From: Owenia fusiformis
Taxonomy: Eukaryota > Annelida > Polychaeta > Sabellida > Oweniidae
Assembly (NCBI GenBank): GCA_903813345.2
Contig: CAIIXF020000185.1
Coordinates: forward strand, 1-25,000
Direction: 5' to 3'
Length of the DNA: 25,000 nt
The notes under the pieces were generated by a model. The model made no database searches. It saw only the letters and a list, made by a program, of their open reading frames with translations, and was not told the origin of the DNA. Positions 17,164-25,000 of this stretch are shown here, in pieces. A program made the translations under genes and the position numbers. The first letter of the stretch is position 1; every line of letters starts with the position of its first letter.

Positions 17164-18471
17164 TGAGAAATCTTAAAACAAATGCAGTGTTTTTCATGCC
17201 ATAGAAAAGAGTATATTAAAACAATTATAAAGAAACATTTATTTAACAATTTTATATACTTGATTAGTGAAGAGATGTTTGCATGTACAAAATTGTACCA
17301 GTGTTACATTAGTATTGATAGGGTGACCCCAAATAATAGAAGTGCCATGCCCAAAGATATCTAAAATTTTGTGATCAGAGACATCTCCTTCAAGAGAATA
17401 AGGGAGATGTTTTGTGCATTTATTAGAGTGAATATGGTACATCACATGTTAGGTATTTATCATATAACAGCAATATAATGTAATATCAATATATCTTATC
17501 TATAGTACTAATGATTTACTCATATTGACTAATGATTCTATAATTGTTATTACTGATTGTTATGGGATGAATCTGTAAGGAAAATTTTAAGAGAATGGAA
17601 CTTTGTTGCTTACCAAATTTATTGATTTGCCAATCATTTCCAATGTGTAATCTCCAAGTATTTAGAACAAGTAGAACTTAGAGTAGAAAAAGCTATGGTA
17701 TAAAAAAGGTATAAGGGGATAAGCCTTTTACATATTTATGAACCTAAACGTTTGCCCTTTATCTTGAAATGTTTATCAGACCTCCCAGAATTATGCAGGC
17801 AAAAAGTTGAAATTATGCGGGGGAAAATACAAATTATGCAGCAATTTTGCAATTGCGGTAGGACAAAAATTCCAAAAATCCATACTTCAAGAAATTAAGA
17901 GCCTTCTTGTTTTTGTTGTATTGTTCTTCCCGAACTTATTTGTTTGCGGCAGCACTTGTTGTGCAGTCTAGTTTAAGTGTTTCTTAGTTTTTGGCCTCTT
18001 CTTTAGGCTTTTTGTCACTGTATTGAGTCCAAGTATAAATGCACGTTTGGTGTGTAGTGCATATATGTATTGTCTTGCCCAGAGCTCCAGATCCTCTATT
18101 GTGATGGATATCTTGGGGTAGAGATGGTATAGGTGGGATCAATGGTAATGTGAGTGAGAGTGTCATTGTCTTGGGTTATGGCTATGAAGAGGGGGGATGG
18201 AATGATGTGTTCTAGGGTTTGGAGGTGTTTTGCTCTAGTTTTTGATAATGCAGGACAGTTGGTAACAAAGTGAGCTGGGGTTTCTGAAGAGATAAGACAC
18301 AACTGAGAGGTGGGGTCGACTCTATACTGATTAAGAGCAGCTCTGTTGGACTGGAGGATGTATGTACCAGTCATTAGTCGTGCCTTTACAGTTGCTCTGA
18401 GTGTATCATGGTGGTTAAGGTGGCTGTTTGCCCATGAGCTATGTAGGGATCCTGGAGTTGACTGCAGTGTA

Positions 18472-19739
18472 CAGTAAAACCTGTCTAATCCGAACACACA
18501 TGGGACCAGCCAAAAGCGTTCAAATTGGCAGGTGTTCAAATTTCGAGGATTTTGTTGGTCGGGGGGGGGGGATTTTCATTATTCAGTGCACTATATTAAA
18601 CACTTAATACTAAGTCAGAAAACAATACATGTTATTGATGAGTTAATTCTACAATAGGCCTATAGCCTATATGCTATGTTTTATTTATATTTTGAACAAT
18701 TTCATCATTTTAGTAAAAATAACTCTTATATTTTGGCAAAAACTTTGTAATACACTGTAAAAGTATATGATAGTCTTGTACGAAATCTTATGCTTATCAA
18801 ATGGCTTATCCCATATTATGGTCATATAGCACTGCTTTACTTTAGCTTGAAAACGTTGTTCATTGTTGTTTGTTTCTTGGCACTTTTAGCATTAGCAATA
18901 TTTGAGTAGATATCCTCTTCAAGTAAAAATAATTTTTCATGAGTTTTCATTCAATATGATGATGTATAATCCTTCAAAATATCAAGGGCATTCAGGATGT
19001 CAGATGTATGCGAATATTACGAAGTTGAATTTTTTCTCCTCGTGATATAATCGTGTCTCGAAATGGCGTCTGTGTTGTCTTTGTGATTATAAAACATTTA
19101 CTGATTGAATCTTAGCTATCATAACAGACCCATGGGATATGAAACAGTTAAGACCTGTTCATAATCCAAATAAAAAACATCCAGTTAATTTACAATAAGG
19201 ATAAACCAATTATCTCCCAGACTCTCACCTTTCTCTTAATCCAAATCAAAAACATCCAGGTAATTTCCAATAATGATAAATCAATTATCTTCTTGATTCA
19301 CACCTTTCTCAAAATCCAAAAATAAAACATTCAGTTCTTTTCTAATAGGATAAACCAATTAACTCCTGTATTCACACCTTTCCAAAACATCCTGTTGTTT
19401 TCCACAAATTAGGGATGTCACAGAGACTAAATAAGTTAATTAGGACAATTGGTTCTTTGATTACATTTGTATATATGTAAAGATAAATAACAACTTTAAC
19501 ATTAACTCAATATGTGGCTTTAATTGAAATGTCCAGACATTTGATTTCTGATAAAAATGTTCAGATTAGACAGGTCACTTTTTCAAATCTGGTTGTTCAC
19601 TGTTCAAATTAGGAGGTGTTCAGATTTTAAGGTTTTTTTAACATGGGAGTCAATGGGAGGAAAAAATGGGACCGAAAAAAAGTGTTCAAATTGGAAGGTG
19701 TTCGGATTAGCCAGGTGTTCAGATATACAGGTTTTACTG
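18472..19739. mobile_element. pogo/Tigger-like non-autonomous element (TA-flanked)
   Basis: Starts CAGTAAAACCTGTCTAATCC and ends with CAGGTTTTACTG, flanked by TA at 18470-18471 and 19740-19741. CAGT...ACTG termini with TA duplication are typical of pogo/Tigger elements. Subterminal repeats of the gtgttcaaatt/gtgttcggatt type occur at both ends. There is no transposase frame in 1268 bp. It sits inside the LINE reading frame. Confidence 0.8.
19161..19405. repeat. ~75-bp tandem repeat inside the Tigger-like element
   Basis: About 3.3 units with aaaaacatccagttaatt, aaccaattatct and ttcacacctttct landmarks; the catccagt landmark recurs at about 19178, 19253, 19328 and 19388. Confidence 0.7.
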
Positions 19740-21477
19740 TACATAGGTATTTGAGAGTGGGCTTTGTTTTAGCTTCGGTTATGAGGTCTTGCATACATCT
19801 GATGTTCACAGCCTTGTTGACAGATTTGCTCCATTCATCTTTCGGGGGTGGATTTTCTAACAGGGTAAAAATTGACGGTAGATCATATTTCCAGAGGGTT
19901 TTGCGTATGGCATTGAACCATGATGGAGTATTGGTTTCTAGTTGGAGTGTTTGATGGATTGCAATTTGCTTTAGTGGGGTACTATTGTCTAATCTAAAGA
20001 TGCTACATGCAAGCTTAAGGGCTAGTTTGTCAATGGTAGCAGCAATGGGAATTTGACCAGTGAGGAGTAGGGTGGCTGCGTTTGGAGTTCTTTCGGGAAT
20101 ACCCTGTAGTTGTCGGAGGGTCTTCCTTTGGAAACAGTTCAGTTTTTCCATGTCTGTCTTGTGAAGGATCAGTGTTTCCAGACCATAGGTGAGTCTAGGT
20201 AGGACATAAATGGACCAGAGTTTTATGGAGGCCTGAATGGAGAGACCATTGTGGCCGTGGAGGCTGGCTCCCATGAGTGCATACATGGTATTCCTTGCAG
20301 TGCTTATTCTCAGGTCAACATCAATGCTTCTGCCTTTGTTGTCTCTTGTCATCCCAAGATGTTCAACAGTTGGAGTTTCGGTAATGTCAGACATCCCGAG
20401 TTTGAAGTTGAAATCGGGTTTGGGCTTGTTGATTGTTAAAAAGTTGGTTTTAGAGGAGTTAAGATGGTAACGTTCTTTGCTCGAGAAATAGAATGCATCA
20501 TGTGGCATGGTTTGCATCTCATGTTCATTTGTACTAAGGAGGAGAACATCATCAGCACAAGAAATGTGGGGTATCTTAATATGGGCTATATGGGGCCCAT
20601 GGTGCTTCTATTGTAGATGTAACAGGAAGTCGTTTATGTACGTCTTGTAGTGCAAAGTGGAGCAGATAGCCCCTTGTTTTACTCCTTGTAGAATTGGATA
20701 CGGGCTAGAGATGGAGGGGTTCCATTTGATTTTGCACCTAGCGTTTACGTACAGTTCTTTGGCCACCATCCAGTTGTCACCCCTAATTCCAGCCAGGTAT
20801 AGTTTCCTCAGTAGAGATTCTTGAGACATGACGTCAAACGCTTTCGATGCGTCTAGTATGATTACTTGCCTCTTATGATTCTTTGTATGTATGATTACTT
20901 CAGACAATAGGACAGAGGCCATGCTGGGGGACAGATTTTTATTGTCATTTCCATTTTGGATTCGAGTTTTTGTTATTATTATTTATTAACCTTCTAATTA
21001 GGAATATGTTGAAGCAGTGAAACATTAGGTGAGATATTCTTTGAGAAAAGTATAAATTTTGCAAAAATTATGCACTGATGAATAAATTATGCGGCATTTC
21101 TAGAAATTCAAAATAATGCAAAATTAAGATGTTATTCTGGGAGGTCTGTTTTTTGAGAAAAAACAACCAGACAAATAGTATTTTCTTATCTAAGCCAACC
21201 AATTTTCTTCTCCATTGTTCACCATACTATACTAATCGCACAGGCAGGATATCTTTGTCTAAGGAAAGAACAAACTTGTTTCTGGAATTTAAAATACTGG
21301 GTTCCCTAAGATCTAATATGTGTATTTTGTGCCCCATAAGTAGAAAGTATTTATGTAGGAAATTTATATTAAATAAAATGATAAATATACATTGAATAAA
21401 CATGATAAACCTAAAATTGTGATTTTGTTTGGTTTGTTGAGAAATTACCATTTTTAAAACAATATATTTTCATAGAT

Positions 21478-22313
21478 TTTGGTTCTTGAAAATAAGGCCT
21501 TAATTTTATGGGCATTTGGTTTTTGAAAACAATAACTTAATTTTATGGGCATTTGGTGTTTAAAAACATTATACTGTACCTTTTACTTTTGTGGGCATTT
21601 GGTTTTTGAAAACAATACCTTAATTTTATTGACATTTGGTTTTTAAAAACAATACCTTTTAATTTTATGGGCATTTGATTTTTGAAAGTAATACCTTTTA
21701 ATTTTGTGGGCATTTGGTTTTTGAAAACAATACCTTTTAATTCTGTGGGCGCCTTTTGAAAACAATATCTTAATTTTATGGGCATTTGGTTTTTTGAAAA
21801 CAATCCCTTTTAATTTTATGGGCATTTGATTTTTGAAAACAATACCTTTAAATTTTGTGGGCATTTGGTTTTTGAAAACAATACCTTTTAATTTTATGGA
21901 CATTTGATTTTTGAAAACAATACCGTTAAATTTTGTGGGCATTTGGTTTTGAAAACAATACCTTTTAATTTTGTGGGCATTTGGTTTTTTGAAAACAATA
22001 CCTTTTAATTTTGTGGGCATTTGGTTTTTAAAAACAATACCTTAATTTTATGGGCATTATGGTTTTTGAAACCAATACCTTAAAATGGGTATTTTTGTTT
22101 TTGAAAACAAGACCTTAATTTTAAGGTCATTTGGTTTATAATACACTACCTTAAGATTGGTATTTGGTTTTTTTTAAAACAAGACCCTAAATTTTATGGG
22201 CATTTTGGTTTTTGAAAACAATACCTTAATTTTATAGGCATTTTGTTTGAAAACAATATTTTAACTTTATGGGTACTTTGGTTTTTGAAAACATTAGACC
22301 CTAATTTATGGGT
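21478..22313. repeat. Minisatellite, about 22 units of ~36-41 bp
   Basis: Unit approximates aatacctt(tt)aattttatggg followed by catttggtttttgaaaac. Units vary in a few bases and in the length of homopolymer runs, and become more divergent after about 22050. Open frames on the minus strand here (QMPIKLKGIVFKN-type repeats) are by-products of the repeat. Confidence 0.92.
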
Positions 22314-22531
22314 AGTCATACTTAAAAGACCCTGGACTCCCCTCCACCTCCCTGATCAATTTCACTCATATGGGATTTGTTTTTTAAGCAATAATCTGAG
22401 GTCCATTGTTCCGAACATAAAGATGGACAAGTTAATAATAAATATTGCATTTACCATAGATCTTTATCTGAAAAGGAACAATGATTAAATGAGCCATTTG
22501 GGTTCAGTGTCATCATTGAAGCATTATTTAA

Positions 22532-22690
22532 AGATTTAAGCCTTGGACTCGGTGCTTAATGTGTGCTGAACCATTCCACAAAGATGTTGTTTCCAAATCT
22601 TTGCATGCAGCAGGAGAATGCAAAGTTTAGGAAACAACATCTGAGTGGAATGAAGCAGCCACAATGCATTGAGTATTGGGCTTAAATTCT
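22532..22690. mobile_element. Imperfect hairpin element (~160 bp)
   Basis: Left arm parts aatttaagcc-like, accattccac, agatgttgtttcc and tttgcat pair in order with right arm atgcaaa, ggaaacaacatct, gtggaat and gggcttaaatt. The turn is near 22611. It looks like a decayed MITE. Confidence 0.65.
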
Positions 22691-22694
22691 TTTC

Positions 22695-23920
22695 ACACAT
22701 TACAAAATATTTTCTATAAAATCGCCTAAAAGATACAAAATCACTAAAAGAGCATATTTTCAACAAAACTTTTTGCAAGGATCAAGTATTGGAAAACTCA
22801 ATTTCAATCTTAATCGCTTAGCAACTGTACACAACAAATGTGTTCTTGATATTCACACACTGTTCATTATGTGAATACTCTGATGGGATTGGCTGGAATC
22901 AGACACAGCTTGCCTAGCTATGTGTGAATGTTAATTCCTCCATTGATACAATTTTAAACTCATTCAGATCTAAGGATCGGTAACTTCATAGAAATTGATC
23001 TCTGTGTATTTTCCTCCTCTAGTCTTTCATTAAACCAATTAAAACAACAATTAGATTATCTAACATCACAATATGTATTGTACTCCATTTATAACAAAAT
23101 ACAATGGTCAATGTAATAAAATATTTGATTGTTATAAATTCATACATAGACGGATACCCTGGCTGTAGGCAAAATATACTACACTTTGCCATGTGATTTT
23201 ATATTAAATTAAAAGACATGGCAAATACAAGAAAATATAAATGGAACGATTTCAATAATCATCCTCACAATAGATACTATGTATAAAATATTAGGACGGA
23301 GAGTTGCAGTTCTTTTACTGGCTATTTGAGTGCCTGGTCACTTGTTACTTTTTCATTTTTTTAGCTTAATTTCTACCCACCCACTCAACATAATTGCAAT
23401 AATGTGCCAATTCTTTACTAATTACAAAACTTAAAACTTTTTCACAGAGCATACCAAAAAGGGTAAAACAAACTGATATAAATATGCAAGTCTTAATTGC
23501 ATATCAAATTGAGCAAAATATAATTCACTGACTTAAGTAGACCTTTACATAACCATAATTTATATTCATTGGTTGACCTTTTAAATACGGGATTATTAGT
23601 CCTATATAAGATGTTCATAGAGTGATCTAGACTCTAATAATTGAAAGTAATCACACAATAGCAAATCCTTCAAATAAGCATGTACCTTTTAGCTTTTCAT
23701 CGGTTATATTATCAATTCAATTCCAGTTTAACTCGTTTACATGACATTACATGTAACAAGGCATTAACATTACAAATGTTGCCACTTAGACAAATGTAAC
23801 GTTTGTCACAGATACAGATCACAAAAATGGTGGCTATAACAGTGTCACCAGTTTTGTATATAACTCAAGCCATACAATAGCAGAACATGAACTGAGATAT
23901 TTGCATATAAAAATAGATAA
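22695..23920. other. Noncoding AT-rich region
   Basis: Both strands were read. No frame above noise, no clear inverted or tandem repeat longer than short AT tracts, and no recognisable RNA gene. Confidence 0.5.
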
Positions 23921-23924
23921 AGTA

Positions 23925-24132
23925 GACAGGCCCGTAGCCAGGGGGGTTCACAAGGTTCGGGCGAACCCCCCCCCCCCCCTGGCCAAAAATTATTTCAAAA
24001 TCATGCAGTTTTTCACCATTTTGAGCAATTCTCAAGTGATTTTAGCCATATTTCGGCCAAAATTGTCAAATGTGTATCCCCTGGATATTTTTGAAAATTG
24101 AACCCCCTTGGCAAATCCTGGCTACGGGTCTG
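23925..24132. mobile_element. Short terminal-inverted-repeat element with poly-C tract
   Basis: CAGGCCCGTAGCCAGG (23927-23942) is mirrored by CCTGGCTACGGGTCTG (24117-24132), 15 of 16 matching. Inside lie ggggggttc/gaacccccc subterminal repeats and a run of about 13 C. GTA at 23922-23924 and 24133-24135 may be a 3-bp target duplication. Noncoding, non-autonomous. Confidence 0.75.
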
Positions 24133-24139
24133 GTAAACT

Positions 24140-25000
24140 TGCATTTAGTTCTATGAAGAGTTGCACAGTTGAAACTTACACAAACCAGCAGTATTTCAAT
24201 CTCACAGGTCAACAAAAGAAGGCCAAAATTTATTATTGTCTCTAAAATAATTACAATTTCAACTAACTCAATTTGTCTACCCCAGAAAGACAATAATTGA
24301 ACATTTGATTTTCAAATTAAAAGTCGCTTTGGCTTAAAAAATAGATGTCGCTAACAAAACAAAAGATTTTTACCTCCTCACCTTATACAATGAAATAACT
24401 TTGTCGAAATCATGTACATGAACATCCCTCAATTCAAATTTTCGTTAATCTACAGTAAAATCAGTGTGTTCTGTTCACGTAATCATATGTGAACACTGAT
24501 TATCTCCAAAACACCTTTAAATGTGAATGCTCCTTTCTGCATTTGTTTATCTCTAAAGATAAATTCCTCTAAACATGACAGTTTTTCTTCAATTTGTTTG
24601 ACTTCGCTCCTTAAAAGAGAGCTTCATCTTCGTTATAATTGCTAAGCTCTGAACTCAGGGTAATCTACTACATTGTGACTCATGAAGTACAACAGGAAGA
24701 AGTTACTGTTCACATATACAGGACACACTCTGATACTACATAAGAGTGTCCCATGACATCTAATATCTAATAAAAGTAAATTGATCTTTACAGTATACTG
24801 TACCATAAAAACAATTTATTTTGTATAATTTAATATATTAAGTATATTTTAAAAATATATGTGTTGTGACTAAGTCATTCTTTGCTTCCATGGACGGATT
24901 TTTCAATATTTGCATCACAGTCTATAGATGATTCCAGCTCCATCTATATTTGAAATAATAAAGGAAAATGTCAGTATGACATCATTCATATACTGAATAT
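24140..25000. other. Noncoding AT-rich region to window end
   Basis: No convincing gene, RNA or mobile element. Short AT-rich direct and inverted tracts only. Confidence 0.45.

Larger units (their letters stand above)
16021..17776 (+). other. Probable 3' UTR and downstream noncoding DNA
   Basis: No coding signal. It contains a small tandem repeat (caattatcaattgtgtgtg, twice, about 16164-16200) and an inverted repeat at 16680-16743 (ggatacagggtat...taccctgtatcc), with a degraded relative near 17080-17102. The first canonical AATAAA after the stop is at 17158-17163. Confidence 0.5.
17985..20985 (-). pseudogene. 5'-truncated non-LTR retrotransposon, reverse transcriptase region
   Basis: Read on the minus strand from about 20985. 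A frame with SPSMASVLLSEV leads to motif A (ILDASKAFD), motif B (QGVKQGA) and YINDFL. A single in-frame TAG at 20608-20610 follows, then motif C as CADD (20548-20559, Cys in place of the usual aromatic). The frame runs on through a thumb/C-terminal region (LPRLTYGLETLIL; CFQRKTLRQLQG) to about 19740, is cut by a TA-flanked insertion (18472-19739) and resumes to a stop near 18096. The last part has a degenerate zinc-knuckle-like C...H...C (LCLISSETPAHFVTNC). No endonuclease domain remains. I would place it in the I/Jockey-like assemblage only tentatively. The stop, truncation and insertion make it dead. Confidence 0.85.
17777..21148. mobile_element. Inverted-repeat-bounded element hosting a retrotransposon
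   Basis: CAGACCTCCCAGAAT at 17777-17791 is exactly mirrored at 21134-21148. Subterminal aattatgc motifs recur at both ends (17790-17850; 21060-21090). The interior is almost entirely a minus-strand LINE fragment, so either the LINE inserted into a small inverted-repeat element or it was captured. No clear target duplication was found. Confidence 0.6.

Noticed and set aside
17985-20985. Endogenous retrovirus
   Set aside because: No LTRs, protease, integrase or envelope signals; the motif order and C-terminal knuckle fit a non-LTR retrotransposon.
21543-22020. Minus-strand repetitive open frames (KLKGIVFKN-type)
   Set aside because: They follow the minisatellite unit and drift between frames. 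There is no start context, splice support or composition of a real gene.
21478-22313. CRISPR-like array
   Set aside because: Repeats are contiguous without unique spacers, and the genome is clearly eukaryotic.
22815-22930. Possible inverted repeat around gtgtgaat/attcacac motifs
   Set aside because: The pairing is short and interrupted, and I could not extend it beyond chance by eye.

Overview
The window is eukaryotic, AT-rich, intron-bearing and crowded with short transposable elements. The gene architecture and the style of the repeats suggest an invertebrate animal, plausibly a marine one; the sequence does not allow a phylum call. There is no bacterial operon structure, rRNA, tRNA or CRISPR.

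One protein-coding gene dominates (about 960-16020, plus strand). I assembled it by hand from seven exons: 1079-1124, 5752-7217, 7570-7618, 8860-9074, 13396-13541, 14079-14230 and 14585-16020. All introns are GT-AG and all phases agree. The coding length is 3510 nt, or 1169 residues plus stop. The protein has, in order: (i) an acidic N-terminus with two or three SUMO-interaction-like motifs; (ii) a long Ser/Asp-rich linker with Lys-rich nuclear-localisation-like stretches; (iii) a single RING-like Cys/His cluster most like RING1 of RBR/TRIAD proteins; (iv) a PARP catalytic domain of the PARP7/11/12 type with an H-Y-I triad, which predicts mono-ADP-ribosylation. The PARP fold is interrupted by about 385 residues of low-complexity sequence that carries its own Cys/His cluster. 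A SUMO-binding, RING-bearing ADP-ribosyltransferase in one chain is the most interesting object here.

The promoter has an ETS-like site and a perfect palindromic CRE about 90 bp before a start codon in strong Kozak context. The introns are shaped by mobile DNA. Intron 1 holds a near-perfect hairpin insertion and copies of three dispersed families. Intron 2 holds four 35-bp tandem copies of the exon-3 splice acceptor. Intron 3 holds a hairpin-rich element with an exact 191-bp internal duplication. Intron 4 is almost filled by a 4-kb foldback element (9105-13124) whose transcript could form dsRNA longer than 1.5 kb. One arm of that foldback contains a hAT-like insertion, and the other arm preserves the empty site. 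Intron 4 also holds a decayed partial copy of exon 5.

Downstream (16021-25000) I see no second host gene. There is a three-level nest of elements (17777-21148): terminal inverted repeats enclose a broken minus-strand non-LTR retrotransposon, which is itself interrupted by a pogo/Tigger-like non-autonomous element flanked by TA. After it come a minisatellite of about 22 units (21478-22313), a hairpin element (22532-22690) and a short inverted-repeat element (23925-24132). The rest is AT-rich noncoding sequence.
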